Origin: Toxorhynchites rutilus septentrionalis
Taxonomy: Eukaryota > Arthropoda > Insecta > Diptera > Culicidae
Direction of reading: 5' to 3'
Assembly (NCBI RefSeq): GCF_029784135.1
Contig: NC_073746.1
Span: 260,377,598 to 260,441,597 of the forward strand
Length of the DNA stretch: 64,000 bases
The notes under the pieces are model-generated. The model searched no databases and was not told the origin of the DNA. It worked only from the letters and a program-made list of their open reading frames with translations. Made by a program: the position numbers and the translations under genes. Below, piece after piece: positions 27,243 to 37,786 of the stretch (position 1 is the first letter of the stretch; every line of letters begins with the position of its first letter).

Positions 27243-30200
27243 TTAGTCCTGACCGAGGAATTGTCGGACAATCGCGCAGGTGCTAAGGATGACCGACTTT
27301 TGGATGCCGGCCAATTCCTTCTCGATGTTCAACACCTTTAGCGCTTCCAGAAGTGTCTTCGGGATAATTCCAGTTCCAGAGAGAACGACTGGAACAATTC
27401 TTGGGACCTCCCTTAGCCCCCACAGTTCCTTGAGCTCCACGGCCAATGGTCGGTACTTGCAGATTTTGCGACCGTGGGTCTCCTCCAGATTCTGGTTCAG
27501 TGGAATAGCGACATCGATGATGGTGACTTTGCGGTCGCTCTTGTCGTAAACCATTATATCTGGGCGGTTGTGGTGGATCGAGAGGTCGGTCAGAACAGTG
27601 CGATCCCAGTACAGCTTGAAACGGTCATTTTCCAGGACAGGTGCAGGCAGGTACCGGTAGTTTGGTACGTTGTCTTCCAGTAGAGCACATTGGAGCGCCA
27701 GTTGTCGATGAACAATACGGGCCACGTTGTTGTGGCGCTCGGTGTAGGCTGCGTTGGCCAAAACGGGACAGCCTCCCATAATGTGCTCTATGTTTTCACC
27801 TGGTTGATGGCACATCCGGCAAATGTCATCAACGTCTTGATGCCAGACGTACCGCCTGCAGTTTCTCGTCGGCATTATCCTGTCCTGGATGGCTATCATG
27901 TCGGCTTCTACTACTGAAGAGAGTTCACCACGCGTTAGCCACAGATTAGATGCGGCCTTGTCGACGTGTGGCCGGTCCAGTTGATGGGGGTGGGCACCAT
28001 GCACTGCCTTCTGCTTCCAAGCTGCAATCTTCTCCTCCACTGTCTGCAGATTGCAGTTGAGTTGGTACTCCGCTTGCGCCAAGTGCAGAGCGCTGTATCC
28101 TCTGTCGGCGGCGCAGACAGCCCGGTATAGCGCGTTTTGGTTGGCGCGTTCTGCGAAGTACTCGCGCAGTTGTCGTACCTGGGCAACACACAGTGCAGAA
28201 ATGTCGACGATTCCAAGTCCCCCTTCTTTGCGTGGTAGTGAAACTCTCTCCAGTGCCGATTGAGGATGGTGCATTCCGGCCTCTTTGAATGCTTTCCTCA
28301 TCCTCCTCTCAAGGTCCTCTAGGTTAGTTTTGCTCCATTTGACTACACCAAAACTGAAGGTCAGCAGGGGAACCGCGAATGTGTTGATCGCGCGTACCTT
28401 GTTCCCCGCGTTGAGGAAAGTCCTCAGGACACAGTTCACTCGACTCAAGAACTTGTCTCGCAGCTCCGTCTTGATGTCGGAGTGGCGAATCCCGGTGAGC
28501 TGTCGGAATCCAAGATATTTATAGGATTCGCCACGAACCATGTCTCTTATAAACTCGCCGTCATAGACCTCGTAGCCTCCGGATTCGGTAAGTTGTCCTT
28601 TCAGCAGGTGGACACAGCGACACTTGTCGAGGCCGAACTCCATACAGATGTCCCTGCTTATGTCTTCGACAACCCGGATAGCTACACCTAGACGCTGACG
28701 TGAATCAGCGTAGACCTTGAGATCGTCCATGTAAAAGGTATGGGTCACTTCTTCGTGGGCGCCGTCGCCATACCTTATTTTATAGCCATGACCGTTTCTA
28801 TTGAGCGTCCTACTGAGGGGGTTCAGTGCCAGACAAAACCAAAGCGGGCTGAAAGAGTCGCCTTGGAATATCCCCCTCTTTATCTGCAGCGTTCTAGACT
28901 GCAACACATTTTCCCCATCACTGAGGTGCAGAGACGTACTCCACTGCCTCATCGCATGCTGCAGGAACCTAACGACGACGGGATCAATTTTGTAGAGCTC
29001 CAATACCCGGACGAGAAACGAGTGAGGTATGGAGTCATAAGCCTTCCTGTAATCGATGTAGGCCATACTTAGGTTCCGCTGGTTATATACCGCCTGGCCG
29101 ACTATGGCTGCGTCGATGATGGCCTGGTCTTTGCAGCCATGCGTATTTTTCCTGCATCCTTTCTGCTCTTCTGCGATGATGTGATGCTGTTCGCAGTGAG
29201 CAGAAACTTTGGCGGTAATTATGCTGCTCAGTATTTTGTACAGACTCGATAGGCACGTTATCGGTCTGTACTTTGATGGGTTCAATGTGTTGCTGTCTTT
29301 CGGGAGGAGGAAGGTGACGCCACGGATGGCGAATTCAGGAAGGTTGTGTGGGTCACGTAGCACCTTGTTGAAGCACTCAGCTATCTTTGGATGTGCGACG
29401 GTCAGCTTCTTGTGCCAAAAGTTCTGGACACCATCGGGGCCCGGTGCTGCCCAGTTCCTCAGGTACCGCGAGGCTTCGCGGACATCGTTCTCTCCGACGA
29501 TGATAGCTGGCATTTCTCCAATTTCACCACAACTCTCCTCCTCCCGTCTTAACCACATTTGCCCGTCGCGATGTTCTACTGGGGTCTCCCAAATACCAGC
29601 CCAGAAGTTCGTCACATCGCTAATATCTGGCAAACCTTCGCGGTAGTCGGGCTTCTCGTCGCTAATGTGGTCGTAGAACGCTTTTTCGTTATCTCTGAAC
29701 ATCCGATTTTGTTCCTGGCGCTTTGCAGAGTCAGAGTAACGTTTCAGCCGTTTAGTTAGGACGCTCAATTGCTGTACCAGTGTGTCGAGTTTTTCCGTCA
29801 GCTGGTGAGCTCCCAGCTGGCGAAGTTCAGTAGGCCGCACGATCACAGCAACTTGGCGACATAATTTCGCCGATCTGCTGCCTCTTTTGTACGCCATCAG
29901 TCTTCCAATTGCGGCGCGCTTGTTTAGGATCCGTTGCTCCAATCTCCTTCGCCATGGAGGCTCACGCCTTTCACGGAGATGTTGGAGCAGTCCGCCTCTT
30001 GGCCTAATACGGTATCCTAAACTTTTGGCGGTCGCCACAGCAGCACAGTAAACTTTCAGTTGCAGCTCCTCCATGTTCTCAGCATCAACCAAGTGCAGCG
30101 GAAGAACGTGCTCGTTCATGAGCTTTACTGCACTTGTCAGCCTGCGGGAATGCTGCAACTTCGGGATCCTGGGGCGCGACAAAGGGTCCGTGTCGCGGAA

Positions 30201-30905
30201 CTGTGAGATCGCCTCGTCGTAATGGAAGACCAGATCGCGTAGTAGTTGTTGATCTGGCTGTGGATCTTCCGGCTCAGGGGGTTGTTGTACTGTGGCCTCC
30301 ACTGGTGCTGATTCGCGTGCCCCACTCGCGAATGAATTGCTCAGCCGTACTGAACTTCGTCTCGACACATCGCTTGCTCTGCTTGTTCTGGAGCTTAGTT
30401 CTCTCTGCACCTGCTGCTTGATCTCGTCGACTTGCGTTTGGGAGAGCATATTGTTGCGTACAATCGCTCTACGCCTCGCGTTCATCGCGTTTTGGTCAAG
30501 CCTCCCGACGAACTCTGGATACGCTTCCTCGAACATTGCGAGTATTCGAGGGCGACCGCTCATGTCCGTCTCCAAAGCAGTGCAGATGTAATAGGCGCGG
30601 ATCACGAATTCGTTCATTTCATGTGTCCACATGATCCGTCGCCTAGTAGTACCCACAAGTGTGGACGACTGTCGTCTGACAGTCGCAACACGCCTCGTAG
30701 GCGCAGCGTTTCGTTGGTGATGTCGATGGCTGCTGTTTCCGTGTGGCGGTAGCTCTTCGGGTTGAACCCGGCTGGTGGCCCGCTCTTGCACATCGCCCTC
30801 CAGCCGCTGGCCGCTCGCTCTTACGCCCGTTCCAGGACCAGCTCCAGTTCGGGGACCCTCCTCGGGCGATCGCATTCTGAGTATTCTTCGTGAACGTAGC
30901 TCCAT
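27243..30905 (-). CDS. RLE-LINE polyprotein (RT + endonuclease), copy B
   Basis: Intact 1220-codon frame with every motif of copy A at the same residues: Myb-like region 90-155, RT with YMDD at 725-728, CCHC 1029-1046, and RPD-X14-D at 1114-1131. The one amino-acid difference I see is SKTNLEDLE in place of SKTDLEDLE, an asparagine shared with copy D. Two intact and almost identical copies suggest recent transposition of this family. The start codon at 30905 corresponds to that of copy A. Confidence 0.9.
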   Translation of the reverse strand: MELRSRRILRMRSPEEGPRTGAGPGTGVRASGQRLEGDVQERATSRVQPEELPPHGNSSHRHHQRNAAPTRRVATVRRQSSTLVGTTRRRIMWTHEMNEFVIRAYYICTALETDMSGRPRILAMFEEAYPEFVGRLDQNAMNARRRAIVRNNMLSQTQVDEIKQQVQRELSSRTSRASDVSRRSSVRLSNSFASGARESAPVEATVQQPPEPEDPQPDQQLLRDLVFHYDEAISQFRDTDPLSRPRIPKLQHSRRLTSAVKLMNEHVLPLHLVDAENMEELQLKVYCAAVATAKSLGYRIRPRGGLLQHLRERREPPWRRRLEQRILNKRAAIGRLMAYKRGSRSAKLCRQVAVIVRPTELRQLGAHQLTEKLDTLVQQLSVLTKRLKRYSDSAKRQEQNRMFRDNEKAFYDHISDEKPDYREGLPDISDVTNFWAGIWETPVEHRDGQMWLRREEESCGEIGEMPAIIVGENDVREASRYLRNWAAPGPDGVQNFWHKKLTVAHPKIAECFNKVLRDPHNLPEFAIRGVTFLLPKDSNTLNPSKYRPITCLSSLYKILSSIITAKVSAHCEQHHIIAEEQKGCRKNTHGCKDQAIIDAAIVGQAVYNQRNLSMAYIDYRKAYDSIPHSFLVRVLELYKIDPVVVRFLQHAMRQWSTSLHLSDGENVLQSRTLQIKRGIFQGDSFSPLWFCLALNPLSRTLNRNGHGYKIRYGDGAHEEVTHTFYMDDLKVYADSRQRLGVAIRVVEDISRDICMEFGLDKCRCVHLLKGQLTESGGYEVYDGEFIRDMVRGESYKYLGFRQLTGIRHSDIKTELRDKFLSRVNCVLRTFLNAGNKVRAINTFAVPLLTFSFGVVKWSKTNLEDLERRMRKAFKEAGMHHPQSALERVSLPRKEGGLGIVDISALCVAQVRQLREYFAERANQNALYRAVCAADRGYSALHLAQAEYQLNCNLQTVEEKIAAWKQKAVHGAHPHQLDRPHVDKAASNLWLTRGELSSVVEADMIAIQDRIMPTRNCRRYVWHQDVDDICRMCHQPGENIEHIMGGCPVLANAAYTERHNNVARIVHRQLALQCALLEDNVPNYRYLPAPVLENDRFKLYWDRTVLTDLSIHHNRPDIMVYDKSDRKVTIIDVAIPLNQNLEETHGRKICKYRPLAVELKELWGLREVPRIVPVVLSGTGIIPKTLLEALKVLNIEKELAGIQKSVILSTCAIVRQFLGQD

Positions 30906-31135
30906 TTTCTGGGTGTATCTCCTTTGCCCGGGAGACAGCGGGTTGGCAAGGCCTCCATGACCCGGGAGGCCTTCCCCGGGAGAGATATAGCGCTCTGACT
31001 CGCTCGCACCCCCTCACTTAGCCACTTTCGACACCCGTTCTCGGAGCCAAGACCAGGTGTGTGTTTCCAGTTCACGCCCGATCTAAAAATGTCGTCATAT
31101 GATCTTCGTGGAGGCGTGAGATAGGAACATTTGAG

Positions 31136-31167
31136 ACCAACAGGTAGGCTCCTACCCTAGTGTTGAT
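31136..31167 (-). promoter_or_regulatory. Conserved hairpin at the LINE 5' end, copy B
   Basis: Same stem as in copy A (GGTAGG/CCTACC inside ATCAACA/TGTTGGT), with the same distance to the element start. Confidence 0.58.
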
Positions 31168-31310
31168 CCCCATTTGAGAACTTTTTGGCAGACTTATCTC
31201 ACTTCTTAACTAGGCGAACCTAGCCAGAATTTTCACCTGCCCCCGGGCTTCTGAATGCCAAAGGGGGACTAGGCTCTGCGGAATGCACGTATCTGCATGC
31301 TCGTGCTGTT

Positions 31311-32711
31311 TCAGTCCTGACCGAGAAATTGTCGGACAATCGCGCAGGTGCTAAGGATGACCGACTTTTGGATGCCGGCCAATTCCTTCTCCATATTCAA
31401 CACCTTTAGCGCTTCCAGAAGTGTCTTCGGGACAATTCCAGTTCCAGAGAGAACGACTGGAACAATTCTTGGGACCTCCCTTAGCCCCCACAGTTCCTTG
31501 AGCTCCACGGCCAATGGTCGGTACTTGCAGATTTTGCGACCGTGGGTCTCCTCCAGATTCTGGTTCAGTGGAATAGCGACATCGATGATGGTGACTTTGC
31601 GGTCGCTCTTGTCGTAAACCATTATATCTGGCCGGTTGTGGTGGATCGAGAGGTCGGTCAGAACAGTGCGATCCCAGTACAGCTTGAAACGGTCATTTTC
31701 CAGGACAGGTGCAGGCAGGTACCGGTAGTTTGGTACGTTGTCTTCCAGTAGAGCACATTGGAGCGCCAGTTGTCGATGAACAATACGGGCCACGTTGTTG
31801 TGGCGCTCGGTGTAGGCTGCGTTGGCCAAAACGGGACAGCCTCCCATAATGTGCTCTATGTTTTCACCTGGTTGATGACACATCCGGCAAATGTCATCAA
31901 CGTCTTGATGCCAGACGTACCGCCTGCAGTTTCTCGTCGGCATTATCCTGTCCTGGATGGCTATCATGTCGGCTTCTACTACTGAAGAGAGTTCACCACG
32001 CGTTAGCCACAGATTAGATGCGGCCTTGTCGACGTGTGGCCGGTCCAGTTGATGGGGGTGGGCACCATGCACTGCCTTCTGCTTCCAAGCTGCAATCTTC
32101 TCCTCCACTGTCTGCAGATTGCAGTTGAGTTGGTACTCCGCTTGCGCCAAGTGCAGAGCGCTGTATCCTCTGTCGGCGGCGCAGACAGCCCGGTATAGCG
32201 CGTTTTGGTTGGCGCATTCTGCGAAGTACTCGCGCAGTTGTCGTACCTGGGCAACACACAGTGCAGATATGTCGACTATTCCAAGTCCCCCTTCTTTGCG
32301 TGGCAGTGAAACTCTCTCCAGTGCCGATTGAGGATGGTGCATTCCGGCCTCTTTAAATGCTTTCCTCATCCTCCTCTCAAGGTCCTCTAGGTCAGTTTTG
32401 CTCCATTTGACTACACCAAAACTGAAGGTCAGCAGGGGAACCGCGAATGTGTTGATCGCGCGTACCTTGTTCCCCGCGTTGAGGAAAGTCCTCAGGACAC
32501 AGTTCACTCGACTCAAGAACTTGTCTCGCAGCTCCGTCTTGATGTCGGAGTGGCGAATCCCGGTGAGCTGTCGGAATCCAAGATATTTATAGGATTCGCC
32601 ACGAACCATGTCTCTTATGAACTCGCCGTCATAGACCTCGTAACCTCCGGATTCGGTAAGCTGCCCTTTCAGCAGATGGACACAGCGGCACTTGTCGAGG
32701 CCGAACTCCAT
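31311..32711 (-). pseudogene. RLE-LINE C-terminal part, copy C
   Basis: 466 open codons equal to residues 755-1220 of the full protein: the end of the RT/thumb, the CCHC motif and the RLE domain, all with their key residues. Differences from copy A include FAECANQ for FAERANQ and GTGIVPK for GTGIIPK. It is cut from the upstream part by a deletion of ATAG (4 bases) near 32744. Confidence 0.88.
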
Positions 32712-32725
32712 GCAAATGTCCCTGC

Positions 32726-34790
32726 TTATGTCTTCGACAACCCGGCTACACCTAGACGCTGACGTGAATCAGCGTAGACCTTGAGATCATCCATGTAGAA
32801 GGTATGGGTCACTTCTTCGTGGGCGCCGTCGCCATACCTTATTTTATAGCCATGACCGTTTCTATTGAGCGTCCTACTGAGGGGGTTCAATGCCAGACAA
32901 AACCAAAGCGGGCTGAAAGAGTCGCCTTGGAATATCCCCCTCTTTATCTGCAGCGTTCTAGACTGCAACACATTTTCCCCATCACTGAGGTGCAGAGACG
33001 TACTCCACTGCCTCATCGCATGCTGCAGGAACCTAACGACGAAGGGATCAATTTTGTAGAGCTCCAATACCCGGACGAGAAACGAGTGAGGTATGGAGTC
33101 ATAAGCCTTCCTGTAATCGATATAGGCCATGCTTAGGTTCCGCTGGTTATAAACCGCCTGGCCGACTATGGCTGCGTCGATGATGGCCTGGTCTTTGCAG
33201 CCATGCGTATTTTTCCTGCATCCTTTCTGCTCTTCTGCGATGATGTGATGCTGTTCGCAGTGAGCAGAAACTTTGGCGGTAATTATGCTGCTCAGTATTT
33301 TGTACAGACTCGATAGGCACGTTATCGGTCTGTACTTTGATGGGTTCAATGTGTTGCTGTCTTTCGGGAGGAGGAAGGTGACGCCACGGGTGGCGAATTC
33401 AGGAAGGTTGTGTGGGTCACGTAGCACCTTGTTGAAGCACTCAGCTATCTTTGGATGTGCGACGGTCAGCTTCTTGTGCCAAAAGTTCTGAACACCATCG
33501 GGGCCCGGTGCTGCCCAGTTCCTCAGGTACCGCGAGGCTTCGCGGACATCGTTCTCTCCGACGATGATAGCTGGCATCTCTCCAATTTCACCACAACTCT
33601 CCTCCTCCCGTCTTAACCACATTTGCCCGTCGCGATGTTCTACTGGGGTCTCCCAAATACCAGCCCAGAAGTTCGTCACATCGCTAATATCTGGCAAACC
33701 TTCGCGGTAGTCGGGCTTCTCGTCGCTAATGTGGTCGTAGAACGCTTTCTCGTTATCTCTGAACATCCGATTTTGTTCCTGGCGCTTTGCAGAGTCAGAG
33801 TAACGTTTCAGCCGTTTTGTAAGGACGCTCAATTGCTGTACCAGTGTGTCGAGTTTTTCCGTCAGCTGGTGAGCTCCCAGCTGGCGAAGTTCAGTAGGCC
33901 GCACGATCACAGCAACTTGGCGACATAATTTCACCGATCTGCTGCCTCTTTTGTACGCCATCAGTCTTCCAATTGCGGCGCGCTTGTTTAGGATCCGTTG
34001 CTCCAATCTCCTTCGCCATGGAGGCTCACGCCTTTCACGGAGATGTTGGAGCAGTCCGCCTCTTGGCCTAATACGGTATCCTAAACTTTTGGCGGTCGCC
34101 ACAGCAGCGCAGTAAACTTTCAGTTGCAGCTCCTCCATGTTCTCAGCATCAACCAAGTGCAGCGGAAGAACGTGCTCGTTCATGAGCTTTACTGCACTTG
34201 TCAGCCTGCGGGAATGCTGCAACTTCGGGATCCTGGGGCGCGACAATGTGTCTGTGTCGCGGAACTGTGAGATCGCCTCGTCGTAGTGGAAGACCAGATC
34301 GCGTAGTAGTTGTTGATCTGGCTGTGGGTCTTCCGGCTCAGGGGGTTGTTGTACTGTGGCCTCCACTGGTGCTGATTCGCGTGCCCCACTCGCGAATGAA
34401 TTGCTCAGCCGTACTGAACTTCGTCTCGACACATCGCTTGCTCTGTTGTTCCTGGAGCTTATTTCTCTCTGCACCTGCTGCTTGATCTCGTCGATTTGCG
34501 TTTGGGAGAGCATGTTGTTGCGTACTATCGCTCTACGCCTCGCGTTCATCGCGTTCTGATCAAGCCTCCCAACGAACTCTGGATACGCTTCCTCGAACAT
34601 TGTTAGTATTCGAGGGCGACCACTCATGTCCGTCTCCAAAGCAGTGCAGATGTAATAGGCGCGGATCACGAATTCATTCATTTCGTGTGTCCACATGATC
34701 CGGCGCCTAGTGGTACCCACGAGTGTGGACGACTGCCGTCTGGCAGTCACAACACGCCTCGTAGGCGCAGCGTTTCTTGGGTGATGTCGA
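32726..34790 (-). pseudogene. RLE-LINE N-terminal part, copy C
   Basis: Covers residues from about 60 to 745 of the full protein, including the Myb-like region and the RT with YMDD. The frame continues upstream of the first ATG to the 5' truncation at 34790. It ends in a short foreign tail (GLSKT) because of the 4-bp deletion. Substitutions such as EISSRNNRAS for ELSSRTSRAS show its greater divergence. Confidence 0.88.
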
Positions 34791-36519
34791 ATTTTATTTT
34801 TTTTTTGCAGACTTATCTCACTTCTTAACTAGGCGAACCTAGCCAGAATTTTCACCTGCCCCCGGGCTTCTGAATGCCAAAGGGGGACTAGGCTCTGCGG
34901 AATGCACGTATCTGCATGCTCGTGCTGTTTTAGTCCTGACCGAGGAATTGTCGGACAATCGCGCAGGTGCTAAGGATGACCGACTTTTGGATGCCGGCCA
35001 ATTCCTTCTCGATGTTCAACACCTTTAGCGCTTCCAGAAGTGTCTTCGGGATAATTCCAGTTCCAGAGAGAACGACTGGAACAATTCTTGGGACCTCCCT
35101 TAGCCCCCACAGTTCCTTGAGCTCCACGGCCAATGGTCGGTACTTGCAGATTTTGCGACCGTGGGTCTCCTCCAGATTCTGGTTCAGTGGAATAGCGACA
35201 TCGATGATGGTGACTTTGCGGTCGCTCTTGTCGTAAACCATTATATCTGGGCGGTTGTGGTGGATCGAGAGGTCGGTCAGAACAGTGCGATCCCAGTACA
35301 GCTTGAAACGGTCATTTTCCAGGACAGGTGCAGGCAGGTACCGGTAGTTTGGTACGTTGTCTTCCAGTAGAGCACATTGGAGCGCCAGTTGTCGATGAAC
35401 AATACGGGCCACGTTGTTGTGGCGCTCGGTGTAGGCTGCGTTGGCCAAAACGGGACAGCCTCCCATAATGTGCTCTATGTTTTCACCTGGTTGATGGCAC
35501 ATCCGGCAAATGTCATCAACGTCTTGATGCCAGACGTACCGCCTGCAGTTTCTCGTCGGCATTATCCTGTCCTGGATGGCTATCATGTCGGCTTCTACTA
35601 CTGAAGAGAGTTCACCACGCGTTAGCCACAGATTAGATGCGGCCTTGTCGACGTGTGGCCGGTCCAGTTGATGGGGGTGGGCACCATGCACTGCCTTCTG
35701 CTTCCAAGCTGCAATCTTCTCCTCCACTGTCTGCAGATTGCAGTTGAGTTGGTACTCCGCTTGCGCCAAGTGCAGAGCGCTGTATCCTCTGTCGGCGGCG
35801 CAGACAGCCCGGTATAGCGCGTTTTGGTTGGCGCGTTCTGCGAAGTACTCGCGCAGTTGTCGTACCTGGGCAACACACAGTGCAGAAATGTCGACGATTC
35901 CAAGTCCCCCTTCTTTGCGTGGTAGTGAAACTCTCTCCAGTGCCGATTGAGGATGGTGCATTCCGGCCTCTTTGAATGCTTTCCTCATCCTCCTCTCAAG
36001 GTCCTCTAGGTTAGTTTTGCTCCATTTGACTACACCAAAACTGAAGGTCAGCAGGGGAACCGCGAATGTGTTGATCGCGCGTACCTTGTTCCCCGCGTTG
36101 AGGAAAGTCCTCAGGACACAGTTCACTCGACTCAAGAACTTGTCTCGCAGCTCCGTCTTGATGTCGGAGTGGCGAATCCCGGTGAGCTGTCGGAATCCAA
36201 GATATTTATAGGATTCGCCACGAACCATGTCTCTTATAAACTCGCCGTCATAGACCTCGTAGCCTCCGGATTCGGTAAGTTGTCCTTTCAGCAGGTGGAC
36301 ACAGCGACACTTGTCGAGGCCGAACTCCATACAGATGTCCCTGCTTATGTCTTCGACAACCCGGATAGCTACACCTAGACGCTGACGTGAATCAGCGTAG
36401 ACCTTGAGATCGTCCATGTAAAAGGTATGGGTCACTTCTTCGTGGGCGCCGTCGCCATACCTTATTTTATAGCCATGACCGTTTCTATTGAGCGTCCTAC
36501 TGAGGGGGTTCAGTGCCAG
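34791..36519 (-). mobile_element. RLE-type LINE, copy D, 5'-truncated
   Basis: Unique sequence 34807-36519 and an A-rich tail (34791-34806) joined to the truncated 5' end of copy C. It is truncated within the RT, shortly upstream of the YMDD box. At 36519 it meets the poly(A) tail of a SINE (36523-36795). Sequence is close to copies A and B and shares the asparagine of B. Confidence 0.9.
34930..36519 (-). pseudogene. RLE-LINE C-terminal part, copy D
   Basis: Open from the truncation to the normal stop, corresponding to about residues 692-1220. It retains YMDD, CCHC and the RLE signature without a frameshift, but has no proper start, so it is a truncated pseudogene. Confidence 0.88.
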
Positions 36520-36520
36520 G

Positions 36521-36522
<2 letters not shown>

Positions 36523-36557
<35 letters not shown>

Positions 36558-36795
36558 CGTCGGCCTATTTCCGCCACTTTAGTGCCAATCACCGACATCA
36601 GGGAGGCGACTCCACCTGTTCCTACCTATCAGACTCAACAACTCATGAGCCGGGCCAACTTCTTTTACTTCCGCTCCGAAGGAAGACGTAACCAGAGATT
36701 TTTCGCCTCAGAAAATCCCAACGACGCCAGCTGGGATTGAACCCAGGCCGATCGGATTGTGAGGCTGTTACGCTAACCATACAACCACTGGCGCC
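36523..36795 (-). mobile_element. tRNA-derived SINE with long poly(A)
   Basis: On the minus strand it begins GGCGCCAGTGGTTGTATGG, has an A-box-like TGGTTGTATGGTTAGCG and a good B box GGTTCAATCCC, a 270-bp body, and ends in about 35 A residues. A tRNA-like head plus an unrelated body and poly(A) define a SINE. It lies between the 5' end of the RLE-LINE array and a LINE fragment. No target duplication could be fixed because both sides are repeats. Confidence 0.85.
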
Positions 36796-37275
36796 GTCAT
36801 TTTATTTATGGTTGCATCAATTATTTCACTATGTTCGTTACAGAGGCTCATCATACGATTAATAGGACTATATTTGGCATAATTGGTTCTTCGGTAATCT
36901 ATGTACAAAATTTTAGGGTTTCTCAGGTACCTAATCGGAGCGTAAAAATTTAGGTTTCCTAATATTTCTTCTGAGTCCACTCGTTGTGATATGATGTCAA
37001 TAATAAATAGAATCATGGCAGAGTTCCGACGTTCTTTTAGGCTTTTAATATTGTTTAGCATACAGCGTGCATCATATGGAGGGAGATGAAGACCAGCCTA
37101 GTTTACGAAGTGCAAAAAATATAAATTGTTTTTGTACAGATTTAACTCTGTATTCGTGTGAAGTTATATGGGGGGACCGTACAATTCTACAGTATTCGAG
37201 AATTGATCTGACATATGTAAAGTACATTGTCTTTATTGTGTACGGATCGTGGAAATGGTTTTCACACGGTTTTTT
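36796..37275 (-). mobile_element. 3' fragment of the Jockey/CR1-like LINE
   Basis: Minus-strand relative of the LINE at 653-3794. Frames give KSLKERRNSAMILFIIDI, FYAPIRYLRNPKILYIDYR, RRTNYAKYSPINRMM and DPYTIKTMYFTYVRSILEYC, in the same order as in 3260-3620. Compared with that copy it retains a stretch (ISQRVDSEEILGNLN) that the first copy has lost. Confidence 0.82.
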
Positions 37276-37384
37276 AGTTTTGTCAAAATGTTTGTAACCA
37301 CATTGAATAATTTTTCGACATGGTATGAAGATGGACAATCGAAAATATATTTTCGACAATGTTCCACAATACTGTATTTCAATG

Positions 37385-37545
37385 TTGCGTTGCAACCAGG
37401 ACTTCTGATAGCATTAATAACATGCTTTGAATGCATTCTGAGTGGCAAGTTCTAGAATACTCGTGACCACAGTGCAAGTCGGAGGAAATTTCTTCGATAG
37501 AATTTCCCCGACCAGAACAGGAATCAAACCCGAACCCTCTTGAGC
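37385..37545 (-). mobile_element. tRNA-SINE fragment (58762 family)
   Basis: The minus strand matches the SINE at 58762-59025: GGTTTGATTCCTG (B box), GGTCGGGGAAATT, CGACTTGCACTGTGGTCACG and TATTCTAGAACTTGCCACTC. The A-box side is degenerate. Confidence 0.7.
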
Positions 37546-37693
37546 CTCTGCTTAAGCTCCTCATCTGTGCAGAAGGTAATGAACTCTTCTTGCATCGTCG
37601 ACATTGGCGACATTCTAGTGATTTATTATTCATTGAGGAAATTTTAAATTCATGATCTCAGCCAAATCCTTATGTTATACGTCGCTAAAAATG

Positions 37694-37694
<1 letters not shown>

Positions 37695-37784
<90 letters not shown>
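37695..37784. repeat. Poly(A) followed by AT microsatellite
   Basis: About 27 A residues, then about 31 AT units. This may be the expanded tail of a lost retroelement. Confidence 0.93.

Positions 37785-37786
<2 letters not shown>

Larger units (their letters stand above)
27084..31181 (-). mobile_element. RLE-type LINE, copy B, full length
   Basis: Unique sequence 27119-31181 plus an A-rich tail (27084-27118) that joins directly to the 5' end of copy A. Nearly identical to copy A over its entire length, including the 5' hairpin (31136-31167). Its tail sequence differs from those of A, C and D, which argues for a separate insertion and not simple segmental duplication. Confidence 0.9.
31182..34790 (-). 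mobile_element. RLE-type LINE, copy C, 5'-truncated
   Basis: Unique sequence 31187-34790 with a tail of only five A residues joined to the 5' end of copy B. It lacks the 5' leader and about the first 60 codons (its first bases correspond to the GATGTCGA region of copy A near 26625). It is visibly more diverged from A, B and D than those are from each other and carries a 4-bp deletion. Confidence 0.9.

Noticed and set aside
23181..31075. Many plus-strand and off-frame minus ORFs of 60-145 codons in the LINE array
   Set aside because: They repeat identically in each LINE copy and are shadows of the 1220-codon frame, with no known domains.
36750..36795. A tRNA gene
   Set aside because: A and B boxes are present, but the head is followed by a long non-tRNA body and poly(A), and it does not fold into a full cloverleaf with a CCA-ready end; it is a SINE.
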